The notes beneath the pieces are model-generated. The model made no database searches, was not told where the DNA came from, and saw only the letters and a list, made by a program, of their open reading frames with translations. The position numbers were made by a program, and so were the translations under genes. Positions 50,818 to 61,339 of a stretch of 64,000 nt of DNA are shown piece after piece; within the stretch, counting starts at the first letter, position 1, and every line of letters begins with the position of its first letter. Origin of the DNA: Halomonas sp. 1513 (GTDB taxonomy: Bacteria; Pseudomonadota; Gammaproteobacteria; Pseudomonadales; Halomonadaceae); assembly GCA_001971685.1 (NCBI GenBank), contig CP019326.1:2170001-2234000 (forward strand). The letters run 5' to 3'.

Positions 50818-51714
50818 ATGCTGCCCTATTACCGCCTGACCACCCTGCTCTGCCTGACACTCCTGGTGGCAGGCTGCAGCCGTCACCTCAATGCCCCGCT
50901 CGAGCCGCCGGCGGCGCTGCACAGTGCCAGCCAGCAAACCCGCGTCATCGAGGGGCTCACCTACACCCCCGATGACTGGCCCGAGACACTGCGGGCGGAC
51001 GTCCACCTGCCGGCGGACGACGGCAGCGCACTGCGCCCGGCGGCCCTGGTGGTACACGGCGGCGGCTGGCAGCGTCGCGACCGCAGCGACATGCAGGGCA
51101 TCGCCGAGCAGCTGGCCGAGGCCGGCTTCGTGGCGATCAACATCGAGCACCGCTTCGCACCGACCTACCGTTTCCCCGCCCAGCTCCACGACCTGCAGGT
51201 GGCCATGCGCTGGCTGCACCAACACGCCGACGAGTGGCGCATCGACACCCAGCGCGTGGTCGGGGTCGGCTTCTCCTCTGGTGCCCACCTGGTCGGACTG
51301 CTCGCGCTCAGCGCCGACCAGCCCGAGTTGGCCACCCCCCACGGCGGCGAGCATACGCGGCTGCAAGCGGTGCTCGCTGGCGGCATGCCCAGCGATCTGT
51401 TCAAGTTCGACGACGGCCGGCTGGTGGTGCAGTTCCTAGGCGGCACCCGCGCCGAGGTGCCCGAGCAGTATCGCCTCGCCTCGCCTGCGCGCCAGCTCGG
51501 CGACACTGCGCCACCGTTCTTTCTGTTCCACGGCACCCAGGACCGCCTGGTACCGCTGGATCATGCCGAGGACTTCCACCAGGCGCTGCTCGAGCGTGGC
51601 GTGCATAGCGAACTCTACCTGCAGCGGCTGCGCGGCCACCTGACCAGCTTCGTCACCCGCGGCAGCGCCATCGACGCCGGCATCGACTTCCTCAGCCGCC
51701 AGGTCAGCGACTGA
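50818..51714 (+). CDS. Alpha/beta hydrolase, lipoprotein (esterase/lipase family)
   Basis: Probable lipid-anchored esterase (298 aa). The signal peptide MLPYYRLTTLLCLTLLVAGCS ends in a lipobox (LVAGC, cysteine at about residue 19). The BD-FAE/HSL-like hydrolase fold shows the HGGGW oxyanion motif (LVVHGGGWQRRD), the nucleophile serine in VGFSSGAHLVG, an aspartate in GTQDRLVPLDHAEDF and a histidine in LRGHLTSF. The ATG at 50818 is used, since the earlier in-frame ATG at 50728 would add 30 residues before the signal peptide. The substrate is unknown. Confidence 0.85.
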   Translation: MLPYYRLTTLLCLTLLVAGCSRHLNAPLEPPAALHSASQQTRVIEGLTYTPDDWPETLRADVHLPADDGSALRPAALVVHGGGWQRRDRSDMQGIAEQLAEAGFVAINIEHRFAPTYRFPAQLHDLQVAMRWLHQHADEWRIDTQRVVGVGFSSGAHLVGLLALSADQPELATPHGGEHTRLQAVLAGGMPSDLFKFDDGRLVVQFLGGTRAEVPEQYRLASPARQLGDTAPPFFLFHGTQDRLVPLDHAEDFHQALLERGVHSELYLQRLRGHLTSFVTRGSAIDAGIDFLSRQVSD

Positions 51715-51776
51715 TCGCAGCGCCCTGCTCGGGTATCATGGTGAACCGACTCCCCCAGGACCCAAGGACACCCGTC

Positions 51777-52820
51777 ATGGCGCAGCCTCCCCGCCCGCTA
51801 CTCGTCATCTACACCGGGGGCACCCTCGGCATGCTGCCCAGCGCCTCGGGCTTGGCCCCCGGCGGCGACTTCGAGCGCCGCCTCGCGGCTGCCCTGGCCA
51901 GCCTGCCGCCGGCACGCCGGGCCGACCTGCCGCGCTTCGAGCTTATCGAAACACCCCAGCCCATCGATTCCAGTGCCGCCACCCCGGCCACCTGGCGGGT
52001 GCTGGCCGGGCTGATCGCCGCACAGCACGCCGAGCAGCGCTACGCCGGCGTCGTGGTACTGCACGGCACCGACACCCTGGCCTGGAGCGCCGCCAGCCTC
52101 GCCTACCAGCTACAGGGCATCGACATGCCGGTGGTGGTCACCGGCGCCATGCTGCCGCTGGAAGCCGAGGGCTCCGACGCCCTGGGCAATATCGAGGCCG
52201 CGCTGCGCTTTGCCGCCGAGCCGGGGCTGCGGGAAGTCGCCATCTGCTTCGCCGGCAGGCTGCTGCGCGCTACCCGCGCACGCAAGTGGCACACCCAGGC
52301 CGCCGACGCCTTCACCAGCCCCAACTACCCGCCGCTAGGCGAACTCGTCGACCAGCGCCCGATACTCTACCCGAGCCGCGGCTTGGCCGAGCAGCAGCGC
52401 GGAGCGCCGCGCTTCGAGCTGCCCGACTATCCCGGCATCAGCCCAGTGGTACGCATCGCGCTGTGGCCGGGCATCGCCGCCTGGCAGCTCGCCGCCTGGC
52501 TCGAGCCGGCCGCGGTCCAGGGCGCCCTGCTGGAAGTCTGGGGCGGCGGCAACGTGCCCGACGACCCCGCACTGCTCGGCGTGCTGGCCCGCGCCAGCGG
52601 CGAAGGCAAGCTGCTCGCCGCGCTCAGCCAGTGCCCCCACGGCGGCATCGACATCGGCCACTACGCCGCCGGCCAGGGCCTTGCCGATGCTGGCGTGCTG
52701 TGCGCCGACGACATGACCCCGGAAGCCGTCATGACCAAGCTGGTCCACCTGCTGGCCCAGCCGCTCGACGATGCCGAACGCCGGCGGCGTTTTCTCACTC
52801 CGCTGGCCGGCGAACGCTGA
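51777..52820 (+). CDS. ansA: L-asparaginase (type I-like)
   Basis: Asparagine amidohydrolase of 347 aa. The first catalytic threonine is in IYTGGTLGMLPS near the N-terminus, the second is in VVLHGTDTLAWSAASLAYQL with the adjacent aspartate, and the lysine-equivalent region is PVVVTGAMLPLEAEGSDALGN. There is no signal peptide, which suggests the cytoplasmic form. The ATG at 51777 follows AAGGA; an upstream ATG at 51738 has no ribosome-binding site. Confidence 0.9.
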   Translation: MAQPPRPLLVIYTGGTLGMLPSASGLAPGGDFERRLAAALASLPPARRADLPRFELIETPQPIDSSAATPATWRVLAGLIAAQHAEQRYAGVVVLHGTDTLAWSAASLAYQLQGIDMPVVVTGAMLPLEAEGSDALGNIEAALRFAAEPGLREVAICFAGRLLRATRARKWHTQAADAFTSPNYPPLGELVDQRPILYPSRGLAEQQRGAPRFELPDYPGISPVVRIALWPGIAAWQLAAWLEPAAVQGALLEVWGGGNVPDDPALLGVLARASGEGKLLAALSQCPHGGIDIGHYAAGQGLADAGVLCADDMTPEAVMTKLVHLLAQPLDDAERRRRFLTPLAGER

Positions 52821-52882
52821 CCGGCAGAGGCGCTCGCGACCCGCTATGGTGTAGGAACATATCGTCCATCAGGGAGACTGCC

Positions 52883-53119
52883 ATGGAACCACCGGTTCAC
52901 CATTTCAGCGAGCTGTTCGAACAGCTCGGCCTGCCCGCCGACGCCGCCTCGATCGAGGCCTTCATCGAGCAGCATTCTCCGCTGCCCGATGCCCTGCCAC
53001 TGCCCGACGCGCCCTTCTGGAACCGCGCCCAGGCCGACTTCCTCAACGAAGCACTCGAAGACGACGCCGACTGGGCCGAGGTGGTCGACCACCTCGACGC
53101 CTCGCTGCGCAAGCCTTGA
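52883..53119 (+). CDS. DUF2789 family small protein
   Basis: Small acidic protein (78 aa) of a conserved proteobacterial family without known function. MEPPVHHFSELFEQLGLPADAASIEAFIEQH and the C-terminal FWNRAQADFLNEALEDDADWAEVVDHLDASLR match the family layout. AGGGAGA lies eight bases before the ATG. A very strong hairpin follows the stop. Confidence 0.85.
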   Translation: MEPPVHHFSELFEQLGLPADAASIEAFIEQHSPLPDALPLPDAPFWNRAQADFLNEALEDDADWAEVVDHLDASLRKP

Positions 53120-53136
53120 GACCACCCGCCCACAGC

Positions 53137-53168
53137 GACGCTGCCCGGCCAAATGGCCGGGCAGCGTC
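53137..53168. terminator. Bidirectional terminator between the DUF2789 gene and fliE
   Basis: A perfect 14-bp stem (GACGCTGCCCGGCC and its complement) with loop AAAT sits between the convergent genes. U-tracts are weak on both sides, but stem strength and position support termination. Confidence 0.75.
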
Positions 53169-53201
53169 ATGTTACGGTAGAGCAAGGTACGCGCCTGGCG
53201 C

Positions 53202-53531
53202 CTACACCTGCATATTCATCACGTCCTTGTAGGCGGTGACGAGGCGATTCCTTACCTGCACGCCCATCTGAAAGGCCACGCTGGCCTTCTGCATGTCGAC
53301 CATCACGTCGTTGAGCGCCACGTCCGGGTCGCCGGACTGGAAGGCCGTAGCCTTGGCGCTGGCGGTCTGCTGCAGGCGATTGATGCGCTGAATGGAGGCC
53401 TGCAGCTCGTTGGCGAAGCCGCCTTGGCCGACCGCCGTGGTCAGCTGCTGGCCCTTGTGCTGGGCGCCGGCGGCCTGTGTCGCCATGGCCTGCATCTGTG
53501 CCACGGCCGACTGGATCGCGGGTGTACTCAT
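53202..53531 (-). CDS. fliE: Flagellar hook-basal body complex protein FliE
   Basis: Rod/MS-ring junction protein (109 aa). The C-terminal block GDPDVALNDVMVDMQKASVAFQMGVQVRNRLVTAYKDVMNMQV is the FliE signature and would form the rod-type helix. The ATG at 53531 (MSTPAIQSAV) is chosen; an upstream ATG at 53612 adds unrelated sequence. It is divergent from fliF, the E. coli arrangement, rather than heading a fliEFGHIJ operon as in Pseudomonas. Confidence 0.95.
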   Translation of the reverse strand: MSTPAIQSAVAQMQAMATQAAGAQHKGQQLTTAVGQGGFANELQASIQRINRLQQTASAKATAFQSGDPDVALNDVMVDMQKASVAFQMGVQVRNRLVTAYKDVMNMQV

Positions 53532-53780
53532 GCGTCTCGACTCACTGGTTGGAGAGCGTGCAGCAAGCCTAGCAAGCCAGCCGCAGGCACCAAAGCGGCA
53601 ATTGGCGAGCAAAACTCCGGCTTTTCTTCCCTTTAGCCTTTACCTACCTCCGCATAATGGCGTTCATCAAACGACCGCCCGCCGAGCAGGGCGGCGAATC
53701 GGACAGCTTGTGGAGCCGGATGGCGCAATGATCTTCGACACCGACGCAGGGCAACGCCGCAAAGCCGCAGGAGGCACGCC

Positions 53781-55565
53781 GTGAGCGAGGCCCAGACCCA
53801 TGCCGGCGCACAGCCTGCCGGCAACCAGACCGCCGGCGGCGGCAACCATCGTAGCGCCGAGGGCGGCGCGAGCGGCGCGCGCGGGCTTTCCACCGCCAAG
53901 ATCGCCGAGCAGCTGCGTGCCAACCCGCTGGTACCGCTGATGATCGCCGCGGCGGTGGTCATCGCGATCATCATCGCCCTGCTGCTGTGGGCCAAAAGCC
54001 CCGACTACCGGGTGCTCTACAGCAACCTGAGCGAGGCCGACGGCGGCCGCATCATCAATGAACTCGACACCCGCGGCGTCAACTACCGCATGAGCGAAGG
54101 CGGCCAGGCGCTGCTGGTGCCCAGCGACCAGGTCCACACCCTGCGCCTGCAGCTCGCCGAACAGGGCCTGCCCCAGGGCGGCAACGTCGGCTTCGAACTG
54201 ATGGACAACCAGGCCTTCGGGGTCAGCCAGTTCGCCGAGCAGGTCAATTTCCAGCGCGGCCTGGAGGGCGAGCTGTCGCGCTCCATCGAGTCGCTGGGCC
54301 CGGTCAACCGGGCGCGTATCCACCTGGCCATGGCCAAGCCGTCGGTCTTCGTACGCGAGCGCGAGCCGGCCAAGGCCTCGGTGGTGCTCACCCTGCACGG
54401 CGGCCGCAGCCTCAGCGAAGGCCAGGTCGACTCCATCGTGCACATGGTCTCGAGCAGTGTGCCCGAGCTCTCCGCCGACGACGTGACCGTGGTCGACCAG
54501 GCCGGGCGCCTGCTCTCCCAGCGCGGCAGCAGCAGCCGCGACCTCGACGGCACCCAGCTGGCCTACATCGACGAAGTCGAGCGCTCCTACCAGCGCCGCA
54601 TCGAGAATATCCTGTCACCGATACTCGGCAGCCAGAACGTGCGTGCCCAGGTCGCGGCGCAGATCGATTTCTCCACTCGCGAGGAGACCTCCGAGCGCTT
54701 CGGCCCCAACCAGGCGCCCAATGAAGCCGCGGTGCGCAGCTCGCAGCTGAACACCTCCTACCGCGGCGGCGAAGAGCTGGCGCTGGGCATTCCCGGCGCG
54801 CTGACCAACACGCCGCCGGGCGTCGCCCCATCGCCGATCAACCAGCCCGTCGACGAGGACGGCAACCCCATCGAGCCGGACGAGCTGGCCGAAGGCGGCG
54901 CGCCCAGCGACCTGCAGCACAGCAACGTCATCAACTACGAGGTCGACCGCAACGTCGCGCACATCCAGCACCGTCGCGGCCAGATCGAGCGCCTCTCGGT
55001 GGCGGTGGTGGTCAACTACCGTGAAGAGACCGATGAAGACGGCGAGGTCCAGCGCGTGGCACTGAGCGACGCCGACGTCGCCCAGCTCAACCGCCTGGTG
55101 CGCCAGGCCATGGGCTTCTCCGAGGCCCGTGGCGACGCCGTCGAAGTGGTCAACAGCCCCTTCACTCTCGACCAGGAAGAGCTCGACCAGCGCGCCTGGT
55201 GGGAATCACCGGAACTGCAGGCCATGGCCATCAGCGTCGGTCGCTACCTGCTGATCGCCTTCATCGCCCTGCTGCTCTACCTGCTGCTGCTGCGCCCGCT
55301 GATCAAGCGCTACACCGAGCAGCCGCTGACAGCGGTGGCCATGCCCGAAACCGGCTTCCGCGCCAGCGTCGGCAACGACGAGGATGACAGCGAGGGCGCC
55401 GAGCGGGTCGAGGACGACACGCCGTATGAAATGCCGCGCAAGAAGCGCAAGGCCTCGGCCTACGAGCAGCAGCTCAAGGACGTCCGCGAAATAGCCCAGG
55501 AAGATCCGCGACTGATCGCCATGATCGTGCGTAGCTGGATCCATAACGACGAGGGCAACAGCTGA
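53781..55565 (+). CDS. fliF: Flagellar M-ring protein FliF
   Basis: MS-ring protein (594 aa) that forms the base on which the motor and export gate assemble. The first transmembrane helix ([21 protein letters not shown]) is at about residues 51-71. The YscJ-like ring domains include [20 protein letters not shown], the M-ring C-terminal domain follows, and a second helix ([20 protein letters not shown]) precedes the FliG-binding tail. Translation starts at GTG with GGAGG ten bases upstream. The 249-bp region shared with fliE must hold both promoters; I found no convincing sigma-28 or sigma-54 site in it. Confidence 0.97.
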   Translation: MSEAQTHAGAQPAGNQTAGGGNHRSAEGGASGARGLSTAKIAEQLRANPLVPLMIAAAVVIAIIIALLLWAKSPDYRVLYSNLSEADGGRIINELDTRGVNYRMSEGGQALLVPSDQVHTLRLQLAEQGLPQGGNVGFELMDNQAFGVSQFAEQVNFQRGLEGELSRSIESLGPVNRARIHLAMAKPSVFVREREPAKASVVLTLHGGRSLSEGQVDSIVHMVSSSVPELSADDVTVVDQAGRLLSQRGSSSRDLDGTQLAYIDEVERSYQRRIENILSPILGSQNVRAQVAAQIDFSTREETSERFGPNQAPNEAAVRSSQLNTSYRGGEELALGIPGALTNTPPGVAPSPINQPVDEDGNPIEPDELAEGGAPSDLQHSNVINYEVDRNVAHIQHRRGQIERLSVAVVVNYREETDEDGEVQRVALSDADVAQLNRLVRQAMGFSEARGDAVEVVNSPFTLDQEELDQRAWWESPELQAMAISVGRYLLIAFIALLLYLLLLRPLIKRYTEQPLTAVAMPETGFRASVGNDEDDSEGAERVEDDTPYEMPRKKRKASAYEQQLKDVREIAQEDPRLIAMIVRSWIHNDEGNS

Positions 55566-56575
55566 TGAGCAAGACCGCCCCGATCCCCATGAGCGGTGCC
55601 CGCCGCGGCGCCATCCTGCTGCTGGCCCTCGACGAGGACAGCGCCGCCGAGGTGTTCAAGTACCTGGCGCCGCGCGAGGTGCAGGAGATCAGCCAGGAGA
55701 TGGCGACCCTCGACCAGGTCTCCCATGAGGAGATGCGCCAGGTGCTCAACGACTTCAACGACGAGTCCGAGCAGTTCAGCGCCATCAACCTGCACTCCAG
55801 CGATCACATCCGCTCGGTGCTGACCAAGGCGCTGGGCAACGAGCGCGCCTCGAGCCTGATCGAGGACATTCTCGAGACCACCAGCACCAGCTCCGGCATC
55901 GACTCGCTCAACCTGATGGAAGGCTCGCTGGTCGCCGAGATGATCCGCGACGAGCACCCGCAGATCATCGCCACTATCCTGGTGCACCTGGAACGCCACC
56001 AGGCCGCCGATATCCTTGAGCACTTCGACGACAAGCTGCGCAACGACGTGGTGCTGCGCATCGCCACCTTCAGCGGCGTGCAGCCGGCGGCGCTGCAGGA
56101 GCTCACCGAAGTGCTCGGCGGCATGCTCGACGGCCAGAACCTCAAGCGCAGCAAGATGGGCGGCGTGAGAACCGCCGCCGAGATCCTCAACCTGATGAAT
56201 TCCAGCCAGGAAGAGGTGGTCATCGAGACCGTGCGCGCCCACAGCGAAGACCTGGCACAGAAGATCATCGACGAGATGTTCCTGTTCGAGAACCTGCTCG
56301 ACCTCGACAATCGTGCCATCCAGATGGTGCTCAAGGAGATCGACACCAACTCGCTGGTCATCGCCCTCAAGGGCGCCCCGGACGCGCTGATGGAAAAGTT
56401 CATGCGCAACATGTCGCAGCGCGCCGCGCAGCTGATGCAGGAGGACATGGAGGCCCGCGGGCCGATCCGTGTCTCCCAGGTCGAGACCGAGCAGAAAAAC
56501 ATCCTGCAGGTGGTGCGCCGCCTGGCCGATGCCGGCGAGATCGTGCTGAGCGGTGGAGACGACACCTATGTCTGA
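55565..56575 (+). CDS. fliG: Flagellar motor switch protein FliG
   Basis: Rotor protein (336 aa) that binds FliF and interacts with the stator MotA. The N-terminal domain begins [25 protein letters not shown]. The middle domain has the [13 protein letters not shown] motif, and the C-terminal torque helix includes [25 protein letters not shown] and [21 protein letters not shown] with the conserved charged residues. Its ATG shares a base with the fliF stop (TGATG). Confidence 0.98.
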   Translation: MSKTAPIPMSGARRGAILLLALDEDSAAEVFKYLAPREVQEISQEMATLDQVSHEEMRQVLNDFNDESEQFSAINLHSSDHIRSVLTKALGNERASSLIEDILETTSTSSGIDSLNLMEGSLVAEMIRDEHPQIIATILVHLERHQAADILEHFDDKLRNDVVLRIATFSGVQPAALQELTEVLGGMLDGQNLKRSKMGGVRTAAEILNLMNSSQEEVVIETVRAHSEDLAQKIIDEMFLFENLLDLDNRAIQMVLKEIDTNSLVIALKGAPDALMEKFMRNMSQRAAQLMQEDMEARGPIRVSQVETEQKNILQVVRRLADAGEIVLSGGDDTYV

Positions 56576-57335
56576 TCCCTGGCGCGACGACGATGCCTGG
56601 CGGCGCTGGCAGATGGACGAGCTGGGCCAGCCCCAGCGCGCCCAGCAGGAGCGCGAACGCCAGCGTCGTGATGCCATCCGCCGCCAGGCCTTCCAGCGCA
56701 ACGCCGAGATCGAGGCGCTGCGCGAGAAGGTCCGCGAGGAGGCGCGCCAGGAAGGCTACGCGGCCGGTCAGGCCGAGGGCTATCAGGCCGGCTACGACCA
56801 GGGCCTCGCCGAAGGCCGCGAGGCCGGCGAGAAGGAGCTGCAGCGCCAGACCCAGCAGACCCTGGCACCGCTGGTGCCGCTGGCCGAACATTTCAGCGAA
56901 GCGCTGAACCGCCTCGACCAGGACATCGCCGACGACCTCGTCGAGCTGGCGCTGACCACCGGCCGCCAGCTGGCCGGCGAGGCCCTCGATGCCCACCCCG
57001 AGCAGATTCTCGACATCGTCCGCGAGCTGCTCCACGCCGACCCGACCCTCAGCGGGCGCCCGCGACTGTGGCTGCACCCCGCCGACCTCAGCCTGGTCAA
57101 GGCCCACCTCGGCAGCGAATTCGACGCCGCCAACTGGCAGCTGCAGCCCGACGACACCATCAGCCGCGGCGGCTGCCGGGTGACCAGCCCCAGCGGCGAG
57201 CTAGATGCCACCTGGGAGCGGCGCTGGGCCTCCATCACCGCCATGGTACGCCAGCGCAAACCCGGCGACGCCAGCGCCAACGGTGACCGCAACGCGGATG
57301 ACGCGTCCAGCGACGAGGACCCCGCACATGGCTGA
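56568..57335 (+). CDS. fliH: Flagellar assembly protein FliH
   Basis: Regulator of the export ATPase FliI (255 aa). A long charged N-terminal coiled coil carries the glycine-repeat pattern typical of FliH ([29 protein letters not shown], glycine every fourth residue), followed by the FliI-binding C-terminal domain. The ATG at 56568 overlaps the end of fliG by 8 bp. Confidence 0.95.
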   Translation: MSDPWRDDDAWRRWQMDELGQPQRAQQERERQRRDAIRRQAFQRNAEIEALREKVREEARQEGYAAGQAEGYQAGYDQGLAEGREAGEKELQRQTQQTLAPLVPLAEHFSEALNRLDQDIADDLVELALTTGRQLAGEALDAHPEQILDIVRELLHADPTLSGRPRLWLHPADLSLVKAHLGSEFDAANWQLQPDDTISRGGCRVTSPSGELDATWERRWASITAMVRQRKPGDASANGDRNADDASSDEDPAHG

Positions 57336-58713
57336 CGTCGCCGCCGACAACCGCCACCAGGCCCGCTGGCAGCAGACCCTGTCGCGAGTCAACTCGCGTA
57401 TCTCGGCGGTGCCCCACTACCGCAGCAGCGGACGCATCGTGCGTGCCACCGGCATGGTCCTCGAAGCGGTGGGGCTCAAGGTCGCGCTTGGCAGCGGCTG
57501 CCGTATCGAACTTAGCGGCCAGGGCGATGCCCAGTATGCCGAGGCCGAAGTGGTCGGCTTCGCCGGCGACAAGCTGTTCCTGATGCCGCTGGCCGAGATC
57601 AGCGGACTCTCCCCCGGCGCGCGGGTGCTGCCGCTCACCGACAGCGACGGCGGCAGCGCGCGACGCTTCCCAATCGGTGACTCGTTGCTGGGCCGGGTGG
57701 TCGACGGCAACGGCCGCCCGCTTGACGGCCAGGGCCCGCTCGACGAGGCGCCCTTCGCGCCGCTGGCCACGCCGCCGCTCAATCCGCTGTCACGGGCGCC
57801 CATCGAGGCACAAATCGACGTCGGCATCCGCGCCATCAATGCCCTGCTCAGCGTCGGCCGCGGCCAGCGCATGGGCCTGTTCGCCGGCTCCGGCGTCGGC
57901 AAGTCGGTGCTGCTGGGCATGATGGCGCGCTACACCCAGGCCGACGTGATCGTGGTCGGCCTGATCGGTGAGCGCGGCCGCGAAGTCCAGGACTTCATCG
58001 ACAATATCCTTGGCGAAGAGGGCCGCCGTCGCGCCGTAGTGGTCGCCGCCCCCGCCGACACCTCGCCGCTGCAGCGGCTGCAGGGCGCCTCCTACGCCAC
58101 GCGCCTGGCCGAGGGCTTCCGCGATGCCGGCCGCAACGTGCTGCTGATCATGGACTCGCTGACCCGCTACGCCATGGCCCAGCGCGAGATCGCCCTGGCC
58201 ATCGGCGAGCCGCCGGCCACCAAGGGCTATCCGCCGTCGGTGTTCGCCAAGCTGCCGGGGCTCGTCGAGCGCGCCGGTAACGCCCAGCGCGGCGGCGGCT
58301 CGATCACCGCCTTCTACACCGTGCTCACCGAAGGCGATGACCAGCAGGATCCCATCGCCGACTCGGCGCGGGCGATCCTCGACGGCCATATCGTGCTGTC
58401 GCGCACCCTGGCCGAATCCGGTCACTACCCGGCCATCGATATCGAGGCCTCGATCAGCCGCGCCATGACCGCCATCGTCGACCACGACCAGCAGCGCCAG
58501 GCGCAGCAATTCAAGCAGCTGTTCTCGCGCTTCCAGCGCAACCGTGACCTGATCAGCGTCGGCGCCTACAGCGCCGGCCACGACCCGCAGCTCGACCAGG
58601 CGGTACAGATCTACCCGCACCTGGAGCAGTTCCTGCAGCAGCGGATCGATGAACAGGCCACCGCCGACCAGTCACGTCAGTCGATGACCGCACTCATTGG
58701 AGGGGGTATATGA
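57328..58713 (+). CDS. fliI: Flagellar export ATPase FliI
   Basis: F1-beta-like ATPase (461 aa) of the flagellar type III export apparatus. Walker A is [19 protein letters not shown], Walker B is in [37 protein letters not shown], the family signature block. The ATG at 57328 overlaps fliH by 8 bp and fits the normal FliI length; longer in-frame starts extend into fliH. Confidence 0.98.
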   Translation: MADVAADNRHQARWQQTLSRVNSRISAVPHYRSSGRIVRATGMVLEAVGLKVALGSGCRIELSGQGDAQYAEAEVVGFAGDKLFLMPLAEISGLSPGARVLPLTDSDGGSARRFPIGDSLLGRVVDGNGRPLDGQGPLDEAPFAPLATPPLNPLSRAPIEAQIDVGIRAINALLSVGRGQRMGLFAGSGVGKSVLLGMMARYTQADVIVVGLIGERGREVQDFIDNILGEEGRRRAVVVAAPADTSPLQRLQGASYATRLAEGFRDAGRNVLLIMDSLTRYAMAQREIALAIGEPPATKGYPPSVFAKLPGLVERAGNAQRGGGSITAFYTVLTEGDDQQDPIADSARAILDGHIVLSRTLAESGHYPAIDIEASISRAMTAIVDHDQQRQAQQFKQLFSRFQRNRDLISVGAYSAGHDPQLDQAVQIYPHLEQFLQQRIDEQATADQSRQSMTALIGGGI

Positions 58714-59171
58714 CGCAGCAGCAACCGCTCGACACCCTGCTCGACCTGGCTCGCGAAGCCCGCGACAGCGCCGGCATGACGCTGGCCAACGAGCGCCGCA
58801 CCCAGCAGCACACCGTGGCTCAGCTCGACGCCCTGGGTCGCTACCGTCTGGAGTACGCCCAGCGCCTGCAGGATGCCATGCACGCCGGCATCGACCCGGC
58901 CACCATGCACAACTACCAGCAGTTCCTGGCCTCGCTGGATGCCGCCATCGTGCGCGCCAGGCAGGCACTCGGCGAGCAGGAGCAGCGCGTCGCCTCCAGC
59001 CAGCAGCAGTGGCAGCAGGAGCAGCGTAAGCTCTCCTCCTACGACACCCTGGCCAGCCGCCGCGCCGCGCAGATCCGCCAGCAGGCCCAGCGCCACGAGC
59101 AGCGCGTCAACGACGAGCTCAGCGCCAACGCCATGCAGCGCCGCCAGCGCGAACACGACGACAGTCACTGA
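58710..59171 (+). CDS. fliJ: Flagellar export chaperone FliJ
   Basis: Coiled-coil protein (153 aa) that sits in the FliI ring and escorts export chaperones. Almost the whole length is charged heptad-rich helix ([22 protein letters not shown] to [21 protein letters not shown]). It overlaps the fliI stop by ATGA. Confidence 0.92.
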   Translation: MTQQQPLDTLLDLAREARDSAGMTLANERRTQQHTVAQLDALGRYRLEYAQRLQDAMHAGIDPATMHNYQQFLASLDAAIVRARQALGEQEQRVASSQQQWQQEQRKLSSYDTLASRRAAQIRQQAQRHEQRVNDELSANAMQRRQREHDDSH

Positions 59172-59244
59172 CACGATACCCGAGGCCGCGCCAGCGCGCG
59201 GCCTTTACGCCGGCCATGCCGGCAGGCCCGAACGAGGAGGCACC

Positions 59245-60591
59245 ATGGACATCACCGCGCTTCTGAACGCCAGCGCCGGCAAGGCCGCCCAGCCCCAGGC
59301 CGGCGGCAAACCGCCCGCCGACGGCGCGTTCGCCGAGCAGCTCAGCCTGGCCGCTCACGGTGCCGGGCTCGCCGAGCTGCTGGGCACCCGTGCTGCCAAG
59401 CCCGCGGCCAACGCCGACAGCGAACTGCCCGCCGAGCTGGCGGCGCTGGCCGAGCGCATCGCCGACGACCTCGGCGATGAGGGGCTCAGCGCGACTGGCC
59501 AGCACCAGGCCCTGGCCCTCATCGAGGGCGTCCTCGACGAGGGCGGCAGCGAGGCGCTGGGCAAGGCGCCGCTGGCCGCCCTGGAGGCGCTCCTGGAGGG
59601 TCAGCAGTCGGCTCAGCAGGCAGGCGGTGTCAGCCTTGATGCCGCCGAGGAGTCGGCACTGCTGGCCGAGGTGCGCCAGCGCATGGCACTCATCGACGCC
59701 GCCGGTCGGCCGCTGGCCGAACCGGGTCAAGGCCCGGCCAGGCCGCAGCCTGGCGCCGAGCTGGCCGCCCTGACGCCGCGTGCGTTCGGCCAGGCTGACG
59801 GCGACGCGCGCCCGCTGCGCCCCGCCAATGAGCCTCTGCTGCTGGATCCCGCCGCGGCGCGGGAGGCCAAACCCGCCGGGCGCGAGGCGCTCGCCGAGAT
59901 CACTCAGCAGGCACTGCGCAGCGCCGCGCAGGTCGCCCCCGGCGCCAACACTCTCGCCACCACGACCACGGCACAGCCAGGCGCCGGCCAGCCGCAACCC
60001 GCCAGCGAAGCGCCGCTGTTCGCCGCCCTCAGCGGGCGCAGCGAGGCACCCAGCGCCGCCAGCGGCGAGTCTCACGGCATGCCGGCCGCTGCCGCCGCCA
60101 GTGCCCAGGGCACCACCGCCACCCCGCAGCCGCTCGCTCAGCCGCCGGCCAGCGCCGCGCTGAGCGCTCCTGTGGCCAGCCAGCAGTGGCAGCAGCAGCT
60201 CGGCCAGCAGTTGGTCAACCTCTCCCAGCGCGGCGACCAGCGTGTCGAGCTGCGCCTCAACCCCGCCGAGCTGGGGCCGCTCTCGGTGAGCCTCAAGCTC
60301 GGCGAGAGCGGCGCCCAGGCGCAGTTCCTCTCGGCCCACGCCCAGGTGCGGGCCGCCATCGAGCAGGCCATCCCACAGCTGCGCGAGGCCCTCGAGCAAC
60401 AGGGTATCTCGTTGAGCGAGGCCACGGTCGGTGAGCATGGCAGCCGCCAGCAGGGCGAGATGCAGTTCGCCAACGGTGGCAACGGCAACCCGGCAGGCGG
60501 CCAGCCGAATGGCGCTGAAAGCGGCGAGACAGAAAGCGAGCAGCAGGCCCGCCCGCTCGACCTCGACGGCCGCGTCGACCTGTACGCCTGA
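59245..60591 (+). CDS. fliK: Flagellar hook-length control protein FliK
   Basis: Secreted molecular ruler (448 aa) that sets hook length and triggers the export specificity switch. The N-terminal two thirds are low-complexity Ala/Gln/Pro/Gly-rich. The conserved C-terminal Flg_hook domain is QRVELRLNPAELGPLSVSLKLGESGAQAQFLSAHAQVRAAIEQAIPQLREALEQQG. The ATG at 59245 follows GAGGAGG. It closes the fliFGHIJK group; a 200-bp gap precedes fliL. Confidence 0.93.
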   Translation: MDITALLNASAGKAAQPQAGGKPPADGAFAEQLSLAAHGAGLAELLGTRAAKPAANADSELPAELAALAERIADDLGDEGLSATGQHQALALIEGVLDEGGSEALGKAPLAALEALLEGQQSAQQAGGVSLDAAEESALLAEVRQRMALIDAAGRPLAEPGQGPARPQPGAELAALTPRAFGQADGDARPLRPANEPLLLDPAAAREAKPAGREALAEITQQALRSAAQVAPGANTLATTTTAQPGAGQPQPASEAPLFAALSGRSEAPSAASGESHGMPAAAAASAQGTTATPQPLAQPPASAALSAPVASQQWQQQLGQQLVNLSQRGDQRVELRLNPAELGPLSVSLKLGESGAQAQFLSAHAQVRAAIEQAIPQLREALEQQGISLSEATVGEHGSRQQGEMQFANGGNGNPAGGQPNGAESGETESEQQARPLDLDGRVDLYA

Positions 60592-60791
60592 GCGCAGCGG
60601 GTGGCGGCTACATTTGGCCGCCGCCCTCAATCTCCCGCCCCCGGGGCCGATAATGATATAGCAGGTCAAGGCCTGGCGAATCTGGTAAAGCGCCAAGATA
60701 CGCGGTTTAGGCCGGCCTTTTCGAACCATGGCGATGGCACGGCTATCGCCATACTGCTTTCTGGAATGCACCCCTCGGGGTCGCCCATCTG

Positions 60792-61292
60792 ATGGTGGCA
60801 AAGATAATGGCAAAGAATCAAAGCGCGGGAAGCCGCAAACCCTGGTGGATCATCGGCCTGCTGATCATCCTGTTCTCGATGGGCAGCTCGGCCGCCATGT
60901 ACTTCATGATGGACAGCCGCGACGGCGACGCGACGGCGAGCGCGCAGACCGCCGTGGAGGAGGCCCGCGCCCCGGCGCCGATCTTCGTCGACATCAATCC
61001 GTTCACGGTCAACCTGCAGAGCCGCCGCTATGATCACCGGCTACTCTACGTGGGGCTCTCGCTGCGGGTCGGCAACGAGACCACCCGCGAGCTGATCGAG
61101 GAGCACATGCCCCAGGTGCGTAGCCGACTGCTGATGCTGCTCTCCAGCCAGGAAGCCGAGGAGCTGACCAGCCCCGAGGGCAAGCAGCAGCTGTCGAGCG
61201 AGATCCTGGCGCTGTTCGATCAGCCGCTGACCGACCCGCAGCCGTCGCTGATGGTCAACGACGTGCTGTACACCGAATTCATCGTCCAGTGA
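60792..61292 (+). CDS. fliL: Flagellar basal-body-associated protein FliL
   Basis: Single-pass inner-membrane protein (166 aa) that surrounds and supports the stator. One helix (WWIIGLLIILFSMGSSAAMYFMM) is followed by a periplasmic FliL domain with PIFVDINPFTVNLQ and LLYVGLSLRVGNETTRELIEEHMPQVRSRLLMLLSS. The start could be the ATG at 60792 or the one at 60807; neither has a strong ribosome-binding site. It begins the fliLMNOP group. Confidence 0.94.
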   Translation: MVAKIMAKNQSAGSRKPWWIIGLLIILFSMGSSAAMYFMMDSRDGDATASAQTAVEEARAPAPIFVDINPFTVNLQSRRYDHRLLYVGLSLRVGNETTRELIEEHMPQVRSRLLMLLSSQEAEELTSPEGKQQLSSEILALFDQPLTDPQPSLMVNDVLYTEFIVQ

Positions 61293-61339
61293 CCACGACG
61301 CTGAACCCTTGAGTCTTCACCGAGAAGTGCACTAGCGCC

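Noticed and set aside
53600..53660. Sigma-28-like TAAAGG repeats on the minus strand upstream of fliE
   Set aside because: The spacing to GCCGGAGT is 7 or 13 bp instead of 11, and the -10 element is poor.
60627..60653. GCCGATAA before fliL as a sigma-28 -10 box
   Set aside because: The -10 match is perfect, but the -35 region (TCAATCTC at the right distance) matches only about four of eight positions, so I did not list it as a promoter.
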